Source: Hypericum androsaemum
Lineage: Eukaryota > Streptophyta > Magnoliopsida > Malpighiales > Hypericaceae
Reading direction: 5' to 3'
DNA length: 64,000 nt
Assembly (NCBI GenBank): GCA_963995505.1
Contig: OZ023180.1
Coordinates: 10,301,301 to 10,365,300 of the forward strand
In this document: positions 1 through 10,388 of the stretch, one piece after another
How positions within the stretch are numbered: the stretch's first letter is position 1
How the letters are laid out: each line of letters opens with the position of its first letter
The notes under the pieces: generated by a model
The model's input: the letters and a program-made list of their open reading frames with translations, nothing else
Told to the model about the DNA's origin: nothing
Databases searched by the model: none
Made by a program: the position numbers and the translations under genes

Positions 1-3000
1 AGCACACCTGACCGTTCAAACTAGTAAAAGAGACTAGCAATACCCTCCACACAAAAGAGGAAGACATTTGGGGAGAGAGAATCTCCTTGACGAAGTCCTC
101 TAGTAGGAGTAAAATAATCTCCACCCTGGCCATTTACCTAAACAGCATACCAAACTGTACTGATGCATCTCATAACAAGTCTGAAAAAAGAATCAAGAAA
201 TCTAAGGGCCATCATCATACGCTTTAGGAAAGACTACTCAATAAGATCGTAGACCTTTATCATGTCCATCTTTAAAACACAATAGCCTTGCCGCCCCATC
301 TTCTTCTTCAGAAAGTGGAAAACCTCAAATGCAATAAGAGAATTGCCAATAATCAAACGACCCGGGACAAAAGCTCCCTGATTTTCATGAATGATATCAG
401 GTAAAATGGTCTTCAGCTTATTAGTAATAGTCTTAGTGATGATATTCATTATGACACTGCAAAGACTTATAGGACAGTCCTCCAAGTAGGCAACATGCTT
501 CTTGACCTTGGGGATTAGGCCTATTAACATTTGATTAATATAGGAGGGATCCAAACTATCATTGATGACTGCTAGGGCCGTTGATAGAACAACCCCTCCC
601 ACTGTAGGCCAAAACTTCTGAAAAAAGAGAGGAGGCATCCCGTCTGGGCCCGGGAACTTTGTTGGATGCATCTAGAACAAAGCCACTTTCATCTCCTCAC
701 GGGTATATAAGGTAGCAAGTGAAGCATAAGCCTCAAAATTTTCCCTCGGTTGGACATTTCGGGTTACATCTTGGATTGCGTACAATTAAAAAAGGTAAAA
801 AGTGAAAAATAACAGTTCCAAAAGACCTCTTGAATCCCACTCGTCTCACTGAAAATCTATCTTTCTTCATTCCTAACCTCCTCTACCCAGATCCTAGTAT
901 GCCTATGCTCACCTTCTCGTAAAAGAGAAGAGTATTTCTATCACCCTCCCTCAACCAATCTACCCGTGACTTTGTGCCCATATAAGTTCCTCCCTTCTCG
1001 ATAGCTCTTCCTGCTCCTCTACCAACTTTTCCACTCTTTGTTTCTGCTCCCCATTTAAGGAAGAACTGAATTTTTGAATCTCCTTCTCAATAATTCCTTT
1101 ATTTTGTTGTCTACTACCAAACAAAATTCAGCTCCAGCAACTCAAAGATTCAGCACAACCCACTAGCCTACTAGAGATATTCTTGCTTGAAAGCATATTC
1201 CAAGCCCTATCAACCTGATCAAATATTTCATCATATCGCAACCAAATCGATTCAAAGCAAAAATGATGGGTAATCGATTGATCCACTTTACACCAAATCT
1301 TATAAAGAAGAGGATTGTGATCGTAGCAAATTCAAGGGAAAGCCTCTGATGAAGATATCAGGAACCAATCTGACCAAGGCTAGGTCACAAGAATATAATC
1401 AAGTTACATTCTACATGAGCCTCATCCTCTTGCCCATTGGTCCAAGTATAGTTATAGTATAGGCCCACCTGGTTCAGTTCATTGAAACCACAAAGCTACA
1501 TTGCACTATAGAAAGCATCTAGGCAGCCAAGATGGATTAAGCTCCTGCCCTTCTTTTTAGCATTTGAAAACACCTCATTAAAGTCACCCCCACATATCTA
1601 AGGAAGAGGGGAGCACTCTTTAAGCACTCGAAGCAGTTCCCAAGATTTTTGTTTCTCTCCCGTCGTTGGCCAACCATAAAATTTGGTGAATATCTAAGGG
1701 AAGCCTCCTGAATTTCAAGGTCGAAGTGATTCTGAGAGAAAGATGGCAAATTAATGAGAATGTCTCAATTCCATAACAAGAACAAACCTCCACTTCGAAA
1801 TCTTTATCTACCACGACAAGCAATAAAAATACTACACTCAAATCTTAACTTCCACTTCAAAGTATTTACCTTAGTCTCCGAGAGTTTAGTTTCTAAGAAA
1901 AATAAGACTTAGGGAGCACAGTCCCATCATGCGCAACTAACAAACTACCTCAAAGCTCCCTAAACCACGACAGTTCCAATATAGTAGATTCATAGCACAG
2001 AGCGGCCCCCACTAAAATATCAGTCGATGAGGAATCTCTGAAAACCACAGCTTACCATTTGCTAACATGAGTCTCCTCCATTATAAACTCAGAATCCGAT
2101 CTCTTCCCGAGCTCTTCTTCCTGGGATTCTATCATCTCATAGTCTTCGTTGTACCAACCTGGCAGGCCAACTTCTTTCAGCGCTGCACAGGGCAATTTTC
2201 TTCCACCGAGAATCCCGAAGCACTAATTTTTTTTATTGTAGGGTTAGGGTTATGAGCATTTTGGGAGTCCCATGTGTAGGTAGTAGGTTTGGTGTTGAAC
2301 GGGGTTGTGTCAGAGATATGGTTAGTGCATTCAAGTTAGTCATGGGGAAGAGTAGATTGTGTATTAGGTTGGGTTTTATAGTCAGCTAGTATTATAAGGA
2401 TTGTGGTGGTAGTACTTTTAGTGGGTGTTGTGATCGGGCTAGTGTGAGGTTTGGCGGAGATGAGGCAGAATATACTTTGGGGAAGGCATTTCTCTGATAG
2501 ATATAGACAGTGGAAGGGATGGGTTTAGGGTGGAAATGGTTTGTCTGGTTGGCATAGGGTTACATAAAGTAGTCTGCTTGGGGCATATACTTGCGACATT
2601 AACAGTAGTCAAGGAATCTTGAATACCCTCCATCATCTGGGCCTCTTCCAGGTCATAGCTCGATGGTTCTGGAATCATCTGATCAGTCTCTTGCCTCATA
2701 ATTCTCAAAGCTTTCTCAAAATTCTAGCGGTGCTTAAATAAACTCGCCTCACCAAAGTTTCCCTCTGTTACATCCCTCCTCGACTTGAAAGGCGAAGCCC
2801 TTAGCCATGCACTGTACATTTCAGTTAATGGAGGTGGCTTATCATCATCATCAGCCAACTCACATGCCTTCTCAATGTGGCTTAGCATCTATAGCAATAG
2901 GATTGAAGACACTTATACTTGACGTATACCATACTATGTAAACTACCTTGAAATTGAATCTTCTTCATTCGTGAGAGAGCTTCCCTAATATTGGTCAACA

Positions 3001-3417
3001 CTTACAGCCTCATATAATTCTCTTCCATCTCCAACGCATCTTCTTATGCCAGGAACTTTCTAAACAGCTTCCCTAGGGTTTGGGCGATAGTATAGGTGTA
3101 CGCACCAAGGGGAATGTCATATGCTCTTACCCAGAACAGAATAGTGAATAGTGGTACATTCAGCTGCTTGTCCGTATTACTGGCCTCACCCAGCAGCACC
3201 ACAAGTTTGTCGAAAAGCTAGGGATGGTCTTCAAGCACTCTATACATATCCCTACGACCGAGAAACTCAAATAAGACATGGTTGATTGATACCTCTATTG
3301 TATCCATGCCAGATCGAGGCCCCTAGAGATTTCTCATCATGGTCATAAAGGCCTTCTGATTGATAGTTTTCTCTGCCCATACGGATCCAACCAATGCTCC
3401 TGAGCGGGAGGCATGTC
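1..3417 (-). mobile_element. Decayed LINE (non-LTR retrotransposon), 3' part, minus strand
   Basis: Residues of a plant LINE read right to left. At 234-671 there is an open stretch of about 145 codons with reverse-transcriptase signatures: a GPDG motif near the start, IPK, a degraded R-P-I-S segment (here CPISL), and the QGAFVPGR block. Between about 1500 and 1850 endonuclease-like scraps remain. At about 2440-2710 lies the low-complexity C-terminal part of ORF1, and at 2990-3417 a DUF4283-like domain can be read (for example a segment LEDHP-LFDKLVVLLGE followed by LFWVRAYDIPLGAY) with several stops. The order ORF1, endonuclease, RT on the minus strand is the normal LINE order. The RT runs off the left window edge. 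The element is dead. It was continuous with the piece at 11987-12250 before the LTR element inserted at 3418. Confidence 0.85.
3413..3417. repeat. Target site duplication ATGTC, left
   Basis: Five bases ATGTC directly before the left LTR; the same five bases follow the right LTR at 11982-11986. The site lies inside the LINE ORF1. Confidence 0.95.
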
Positions 3418-5010
3418 TGAAAGGAAGGATTTTCACCCCTCTTGCAATAATGAGTAAGTACGGGATTGTCGTCCCACGAGGACTAAGCTAGGCCACAAAT
3501 TCAACTCAACCACTAGTTTAGGACTACTATGAATGGATTTGTCAATTCCAAACACAAAATGCTACTTGAAATAAAATTACAACTAAGCAAGGAGAAGGTT
3601 AAAACACTTAAAACAAGAGTGAGCTTGGTACCAATGACAACCTAAATAACCAAATGGCATGTGGGGTTTATTGAGTTCATGTTATGGTCCGGATGTTCCT
3701 TAAGCAACTAATCAACGCTCCCGCGACAAACTAGTCTAAATCGATAGTTAATTAGACCTAGTCAAACCAACCGCGCTCCCGCGACTAATTAGCCAACTAA
3801 TCCAACTAACTACCGATTATCACCATCATCCTTTGGACAACTAGTCACCTAAGGTGATCCCTCAACAATAGGCAACTAGTTAACTAGTTAAATGGTCTGT
3901 TAATCCTAACCCCTCCCGGCGATTAGCATCAACTTAGTTCATAATCAAGGTGATCAATCAAGATTAGGCATTAAACACATTAACTAGTACATAAACCTTA
4001 ACATATTATCCCCACAAAACCATTGGCTAAGTAGGTGCCATCAAGGCACCAAACTCACAAATCAACTACTCACTCATGTTCAACAAACAACACAAATTAT
4101 CCATTGAACAAAGCAAGCAAAACAAGAACATTAAAAGATAGAGTAAGAGAAAGCTCAAAATGGTCTTCAAGCTTCCAATCTTCTTCCTTCAAGTTCCCTT
4201 CACAAGCTTCAACAATGGCTTCCTCTCCTAGCTTCTTCTTGGCCACGTTTTTCTCTTCTTCTCCTCTTCAATGGTGAATCACGTTTTTTGCTTGGGAGCA
4301 AGAGGTTGGCAGCCACGGAATTGCTTGGAGAAGAGGAAGCAAGAGTATGAGTGAATGGTTGGTCAAAAGTATGGAGAAGTGGAGTGGGAGATAGTGGAAG
4401 ACAAAGTGGAGTAGTGGGAGACAAAGGAAGGTAGTGGAGTATGGGGAATTTTGTAGTGGAAATCCAGCCAAAAGGTGGTAGGATGGCAGCCAAGAAAACG
4501 TCCTGGCAAATTCCGGAATGATCCCGGAATTTTAGCCGATTTCGGTCAGGCGAGTTCTCAGGTTTAAAGCTCGTCTTCATGTGCATTTTTGACCCTCTTA
4601 GACTTAGAATCGGAAGATGACCGAAGAAACAAAGTTGTAGCCCCGGATGTCTTATTTCCAGAACCACCTCACTCGTCTCCATGGGACTTCAGATGAGAAA
4701 GTTATCGGCATTTAAGTCTCTCGAGGTCAGTTAGCCTAATGTCGTCGCCTTCCCGATCGTGCACCATTCTTCAAGGCTGATCCGATCATCGTTGAAGCGC
4801 TCCAACGTACACCAATATCCTCCCCACATCACCACAAAGCCTCCTTGAAATAAAAAAGAACAAAACTAATGAAAATCACAATAACTATACTGAAACGTTC
4901 AAAACACGAAATATAACAAAACAACGATAAATAACACACAACAATACTAGAAACAATGGACAATTGACACTAAAACATACATAGATGATAGAGTGTTTTC
5001 ACACTCATCA
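3418..5010 (-). repeat. 3' LTR of the young Athila-like element
   Basis: 1593-bp terminal repeat, TG...CA, matching 10389-11981. Short ORFs inside it recur identically in the other LTR and have no protein signature, so I treat them as chance. On the plus strand it is followed at once by a C-rich stretch (5011-5030) that is G-rich on the element's sense strand, the expected polypurine tract. Confidence 0.95.
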
Positions 5011-6440
5011 CACCCCCACACTTGAATCATTGCTTGTCCTCAAGCAATACTCATACAAACACAATCACAATCACAATCACATAAGAAAGAAAACATGAAA
5101 AAGAACAAGACTAGGCATGAAAGAATCACAATTTAACTCCCCGCAAAATCTCAAACTCACATCAAAAGTATTATCACACAACCTAGCTAGTACATCAACT
5201 CAAACTCAAAGAGTAAGAACCGGTAGACACCTTACCACTCGATGGTTTAATCAAGTGTTATCACTATGTAAAAGACACTAGAAGGTTAACCACTCAGAGG
5301 TTCGGAAATTTTAGCTCACGATTTGTAAGTAGCCAACTTCCTATCTCTCGCATACATGATCGAAGTCTTTCAAAGTATCCTACGTCATACTCAACAGTGT
5401 CTCAAAGTCATGTGGTTGCTCGTGAACCAGGAGCTTTCAATCGGGTTATAAGGGGGCTAAGGTAAAGGTGAGGAAATATGTATGGATAGTAGTTAAACCA
5501 CCAAATCCGAGGACATGTTACAAAAGTACTCTAGTCACTCATCTATTCTAAACATCTTCACCATAAATCGCTAAAGCACATTCCCAAAATTCACCCATTT
5601 CTTAAGACCGTGTAGCACGAGTTATGCCAATTATTCATGCCTTATTCAACATTCACTTTTTCTTTTTCTTTTCTTTTCTTCCTTTTTTTTTTCTTTTTTT
5701 TCTTTCTTTTACAAATACAAACACAAACTTGGCATTTTGTAGGCAAAAACTCGGCTTCTTTGCATGGCCTCTCTATAAGAATTAACCCATAAGAACACTA
5801 AGCTACCAACTAAACCCAATACATATCATTTCCCCAAAAAATGTAAACTTATGTGTCCTCGGATCGGATGACCAAAGGTCGGGAAGATGGTGGATATAAG
5901 GCTTAGAGTTGGTATACATATAATATGATCAATGAATGGCTAGGCTCAATAGGTTAAAGCAATGGATATAAAGGTTCTTGGCTCTAAGGCTGTAGGCTCA
6001 ATTTCAAAGGATTAGCCCCCGTCATTCACTAACGCCACACAATCAAGACCATGTCAAGTACTAGTAGGATACCTTGATCAACCGAACTCATGTAGGCACC
6101 TCATGAATCAATGAAGACGGTTGTCTCCTCCTTCGGCTCAAAGTTCCTCACAAGGTCACTCATCAACCCTCTAGTCTAATCTACATAGTGAGACCACTAG
6201 TCTAAACAACCGAGGGTGAGGTTTCTACAAGTTCTTAGGCCTTGTGCTCGAGTTCATTTCCTAACAAGGTGTGTGGTAAGCTTCTAACACAAGTTAAAGA
6301 ATTTTGAAGGGGATCAAATTTTGAAAAAAAATCATGCCAAATCATTGCCTAATCAAGACAAACTAAATCTAAACACACAAAAGGATTCCTAAGTGGAACC
6401 ACACCCCCACACTTGAAGAACACCTTGTCCTCAAGGTGGA
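5011..6440 (-). other. Conserved non-coding 3' segment bracketed by two polypurine-like motifs
   Basis: The 1.4 kb between the ORF side and the 3' LTR has no long ORF. In the element's sense it ends with a G-run motif (GTGTGGGGGTG at 5011-5021) next to the LTR, preceded by a TTGAGGACAA box at about 5037-5046. The same pair of motifs occurs again at about 6409-6440, at the other end of the segment. A long pyrimidine run on the plus strand (5655-5710) is purine-rich in the element's sense. The whole segment aligns with 34396-35795 of the other Athila-like element at roughly 80% identity by eye. Confidence 0.75.
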
Positions 6441-7217
6441 GGGAGCACACATACATCTAAACAATTGAACTATACTAACAAATGCATTAAGAAGCAAGCA
6501 TGAACAACAATCAAACATGAAGAACACGACATCACAAAGACATAAAGCAAACTCAATTCATCACGAAGACAAGAAAATAACGAAAGAAAAAAAAAATATG
6601 CTAGGAAACTTCCCTTAGTCTTGAGGTGGAGAGGGTGGTGGTGGTGGGATGTTGTATCCGGATAGCTCCACCATGTGCTGGATGTAGTAGCTTTGATGAC
6701 GCAGCTCCCTGTCCATGTTGAACTTCGACCCCTTCAATCGCCACTTGCTACCCCTTGATTGGGATGATTCGGGAGAAATGGGAGGGAGAAAAAAAAAAAA
6801 AAAAAAAACGGGATTGAAATTAAAACCGAAAGTTGCCACGGCCGTGGCTAAAAGCCACGACAAAATTTTTTTTTTTTTTGTTTTTTTTTTCAAAAAAAAA
6901 AAATTTAAAAAATGAAAACCGAGAGTTGCCACGGCCGTGGCTAAAAGCCACGCCAAAAAAAAAAAATAATAAAAAATTTTTTTTTTTTTTTCGCAAAATT
7001 TTTTTTCTTTCCCAACTCGTCCTCGATCTTTGCTGAGCTTCCAATCGTCCATGTCACCTTCAAGATGCAAGAGACCCCATAAGCATGAACTAACACTACA
7101 AAATCATACCGGGATAAGAACAATACATAAAAGAACATCACATAAAAGACTATAGCAATATAAAGACAGATAAAACATGCTAAGTTATAGTCATTAGCTT
7201 GACTTTACTCCCCTTGT
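6441..7217 (-). other. Non-coding stretch with homopolymers and a repeated hairpin unit
   Basis: Between the conserved block and the gag-protease ORF. It has long A and T homopolymers (about 6790-7010) and a 28-nt unit present twice, at 6832-6859 and 6925-6952. Each unit holds the palindrome GCCACGGCCGTGGC followed by a TAAAA spacer and a GCCAC repeat, so it can fold in either strand. Short ORFs here are low-complexity and I do not call them genes. Confidence 0.7.
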
Positions 7218-10200
7218 TCATGCATTGGAGGGTGAACCCACGGATTGCACTTCCGCTTGCCGTTCCATATTACCACCAAGGTACATCTTGCACCTTTGGC
7301 CATTCACCTTGAATACTCCTCCATTGATTCTTTCCAACATGAGAGTTCCAAATGGAAAAACCTTTACCACCTTGAAAGGTCCACTCCACTTGGACTTGTG
7401 TTTTCCGAGAAAAAGTTTCAAACGGGAGTTGTAGAGTAGCACTTGATCACCCTTCTTGAACTCTTTCTTCACGATGTAGGCATCATGTGCCTTTTTCTTA
7501 TCCGCCTTGTTAAGCCTTTCTACTCCGGGCTTGGCTTCCTCCTCCAAGTGGTTGTAATGCATAACCATGTTAGGATTTATCCCCTTCATATCAGACTTTT
7601 GGCATGCCACGCCCTTAATCCGCTTGTTAACCACTTCAAGCACCTTCTCCTCTTGCTCCTTAGAAAGCTTGTTGGAGATGATGATGGGGACTCTTCCTTC
7701 ATCCTTTAAGAATGCATATCGTAGATGGGAGGGTAGCTCTTTCAACTCCAAGCTTGAAGCCTTAATGATGGAAGGTGGAGTAGGATACTCCAAATCAACC
7801 ATGTCATCCTCATCTTGTTCTCCATCATTCTTTTCCTCTATTCCATCTTCAATCTTCAATGAGCTCTCCTTGCCCAAATCATGGACGCATTCCTCCACCA
7901 GATCAATCTTCATGCAAGTCCCTTCATCAAGAGGATGACGCATTGGATCAGACATCTTGAACTCAACTTTCTCCTCCCCTACTCGGAGGACCAATCGTCC
8001 ATCATGCACATCCACCAAGGCACGTGCCGTATTGAGAAATGGCCGGCCAAGGATTAATGGACAGCTCTTGTCTTCATCAAAATCCAGCACCACAAAGTCC
8101 ACGGGGAAGATAAACTTATCAACCTTCACCAAGACATCCTCCACTACCCCGAATGGCTTCTTTATGGTTTGGTCCGCCAATTGGAGACGCATAGAAGTTG
8201 GTTTCACCTCACATAAGCCAAGTCTCCGAAAGATGGACAAAGGCATCAAGTTGATACTTGCACCCAAGTCACACAAACACTTTGGAAACTCCACATCACC
8301 AACAAAACCAGGAATAGTGAAGCTCCCCGGATCTTTTAATTTCTTCGGGAGATCTTTGGAGATGATAGAGCTACATTTAGCCGTTAGAGCTACCGTCTCT
8401 CCATCTTTCCACTTCCTCTTCTTAGCGATGAGTTCCTTGAGAAACTTTGAGTACTGCGGCAATTGATCCAACATCTCAAGAAAAGAAACGCTGATCTGGA
8501 TGTTCTTCATCTTCTCCATGAAGCCAATAAACTTGTCATCCATCACATTCTTCTTCTTCACTCTTTGAGGGAATGGTAGTCGAGGGGCTTTAGGTGGTGG
8601 TGGCACGTAGACTTCTTCTTCAGCACTCTCAACCGGTGGACTTCTCTCTCTCTTTGCCTCCACTTCAGTCTCCTCCTCATGGGCTTCCATAGGATCATCA
8701 TTGTTCTTCCGGGTTGCCTCTTGAGAAGCTATTTCCTTACCACTCCTCAAAGAAATTGCACACACATTTCCTCGAGGATTCACTTCCGTTGAGCTAGGAA
8801 GAGAACCAGAAGCTCTGTGGGCACTTGCACTTGCTATTTGCCCAAGTTGTCTCTCTATATTATGCATGGCGGTTGCTTGACCCTTGAGGATTTGTTCAAG
8901 GTTATCTTGCCTTGATGCTTGTTGTTGTATGGCTGCCAACATTTGGCTTTGTTGGCCAACCACCCCTCCAACTTCTTGCATAAACTTTTCCATCTTGTCA
9001 AACCTCTCCTCAATATTTCCCATCCGATCCATCAAGGAGAAACGTGGTTGGAAACCTGGAGGAGGCCCTTGAGGTGCATTACGAAGAGGAAGTCCCTTAT
9101 CCGGAACAATTGCCATGCTATCTCCACTACTTCCTTCGGTACCCCTCCAAGAGAAGTTTGGGTGATTTCTCCACCCCGGATTGTAAGTGGAGGAATAGGG
9201 GTTATTTCCCATCCTATTTGCTCCTTGGCTTTGGCCACCCACGAAATTCACTTGCTCCATAGAAGAGCCCATCATGGCACACCCATTCATCTCATGGCCA
9301 ACATTGCCACAAACTTCACAACTTGTTTGCATAGCCGCCACATTGCTTTTGTTCAAGCTTAGTTCCTTCACTTGCTTTGCTAATAAAGCCAATTGAGCTT
9401 GAATTGAGGAAGCAATATCAACATCAATCACTTCTACTTGCTCCTTTCTCGGTTGCCTAGCTCTCTCATTAGCCATAAGCATGTTTGTAATTGCCAACTG
9501 CTGCAAGATGTGGTAGGCTTCATCTTTCTCCTTTCTCAAGAAGGATCCATTTGCGGCGGCATCAACCGTGCCCCTTGTAGATGATCCAAGGCTAAAGTAG
9601 AAGGTGTGGAGTAGAGACTCCTCTGTCAAATTGTGATGTGGGCAACTCCTTTGTAGTCCCTTGAATCTTTCCCAAGCTTCACTCAAGGTCTCATTTTTAA
9701 ATTGTTGAAAGTTGTTGATCTCCTTCCTGAGTCTATTTGTCTTTGCGTAGGGGAAAAACTTTTCAAGGAAGGCATTGGCTAACTCCTCCCACGTGGAAAT
9801 CTCTGTATCGACCAATTGCTTGTACCACATTTTAGCTTGGTCCTTCAAAGTAAATGGAAACAATCTAAGCTTCACGGCATCATCGGTAGCTCCGTCGAAC
9901 TTGACAGTGTCGGCTATCTCCAAGAAGTTACCAATATGGTCATTGGGGTCTTCATTCGGCAACCCATAGAATTGAACCGAAGATTGGAGCATGTTTATCA
10001 CGGCCGGCTTGATCTCAAAATTGTTAGCTTGGATACTCGGCCTCGGTACTCCGGTCATTGCTCCCCTCAAGGTGGGCTTATAGGAATCCAAGAGCGTCCT
10101 TCGAGGAGCTCGATCTCCATGAGCATCGTCCCTTGGATGAGCTTGTTGGTTCATCCTTTCTTGAGTTCTTCTTTCTTGTCGCAATGTCCTCTCCAAATAT

Positions 10201-10256
10201 CCAATGTCCGCTTCGATTTCCACCGAAAAGTTGTTGGTGGAACGAGTGAGGGGCAT
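7218..10256 (-). CDS. Gag-protease polyprotein fused in frame to an integrase C-terminal tail (non-autonomous element)
   Basis: One open frame of 1012 residues that supplies particle and processing functions for a retrotransposon. Residues about 90-250 are a retrotransposon gag domain (segments such as LKDQAKMWYKQL and WERFKGLQRSCPHH). A CCHC-like knuckle (CEVCGNVGHEMNGC) lies near residue 315. A retropepsin domain lies at about 570-760, with the active-site motif CDLGASINLMPL near 662. After a short acidic linker and the segment that normally leads into reverse transcriptase (SNKLSKEQEEKVLEVVNKRI), the protein jumps near residue 900 (about position 7560) to an integrase C-terminal region ([11 protein letters not shown], then SKWSGPFKVV). 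Reverse transcriptase, RNase H, the HHCC zinc finger and the D-D-E core are absent. The complete relative at 35888-41250 shows what was lost, about 2 kb or more. The frame stays open across the junction and there is no other stop. The ATG at 10256 is the first in frame after the primer site. Confidence 0.9.
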   Translation of the reverse strand: MPLTRSTNNFSVEIEADIGYLERTLRQERRTQERMNQQAHPRDDAHGDRAPRRTLLDSYKPTLRGAMTGVPRPSIQANNFEIKPAVINMLQSSVQFYGLPNEDPNDHIGNFLEIADTVKFDGATDDAVKLRLFPFTLKDQAKMWYKQLVDTEISTWEELANAFLEKFFPYAKTNRLRKEINNFQQFKNETLSEAWERFKGLQRSCPHHNLTEESLLHTFYFSLGSSTRGTVDAAANGSFLRKEKDEAYHILQQLAITNMLMANERARQPRKEQVEVIDVDIASSIQAQLALLAKQVKELSLNKSNVAAMQTSCEVCGNVGHEMNGCAMMGSSMEQVNFVGGQSQGANRMGNNPYSSTYNPGWRNHPNFSWRGTEGSSGDSMAIVPDKGLPLRNAPQGPPPGFQPRFSLMDRMGNIEERFDKMEKFMQEVGGVVGQQSQMLAAIQQQASRQDNLEQILKGQATAMHNIERQLGQIASASAHRASGSLPSSTEVNPRGNVCAISLRSGKEIASQEATRKNNDDPMEAHEEETEVEAKRERSPPVESAEEEVYVPPPPKAPRLPFPQRVKKKNVMDDKFIGFMEKMKNIQISVSFLEMLDQLPQYSKFLKELIAKKRKWKDGETVALTAKCSSIISKDLPKKLKDPGSFTIPGFVGDVEFPKCLCDLGASINLMPLSIFRRLGLCEVKPTSMRLQLADQTIKKPFGVVEDVLVKVDKFIFPVDFVVLDFDEDKSCPLILGRPFLNTARALVDVHDGRLVLRVGEEKVEFKMSDPMRHPLDEGTCMKIDLVEECVHDLGKESSLKIEDGIEEKNDGEQDEDDMVDLEYPTPPSIIKASSLELKELPSHLRYAFLKDEGRVPIIISNKLSKEQEEKVLEVVNKRIKGVACQKSDMKGINPNMVMHYNHLEEEAKPGVERLNKADKKKAHDAYIVKKEFKKGDQVLLYNSRLKLFLGKHKSKWSGPFKVVKVFPFGTLMLERINGGVFKVNGQRCKMYLGGNMERQAEVQSVGSPSNA

Positions 10257-10368
10257 GCGACAAACAAGTACCTTGCAAAATAAGAAACAAAGGTACTAAG
10301 TAACCAAGTAAACAAAAATAAATGTCCTAATCCAAGTTCGTAAGCCAAATTAAGTGTCTAGTACTTAG

Positions 10369-10386
10369 TCCCCGGCAACGGCGCCA
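10369..10386 (-). other. Primer-binding site, tRNA-Asp type
   Basis: In the element's sense the site reads TGGCGCCGTTGCCGGGGA, two bases inside the 5' LTR. It is complementary to the 3' end of plant tRNA-Asp(GUC), recalled as ending CCCCGGCAACGGCG plus CCA. tRNA-Asp priming is usual in the Athila lineage. Confidence 0.88.
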
Positions 10387-10388
10387 AT

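Noticed and set aside
4035..4682. Open frames of 80 and 157 codons on both strands, repeated at 11006-11653
   Set aside because: They lie inside the two LTRs of one element and recur only because LTRs are duplicated. No domain or coding signature.
6615..7070. 151-codon minus frame with lysine and phenylalanine runs
   Set aside because: Created by A/T homopolymers around the foldback units. Low complexity and no similarity to a gene.
7443..10283. Several plus-strand frames of 60-170 codons opposite the gag-protease ORF
   Set aside because: Shadows of the minus-strand polyprotein, with no independent features.
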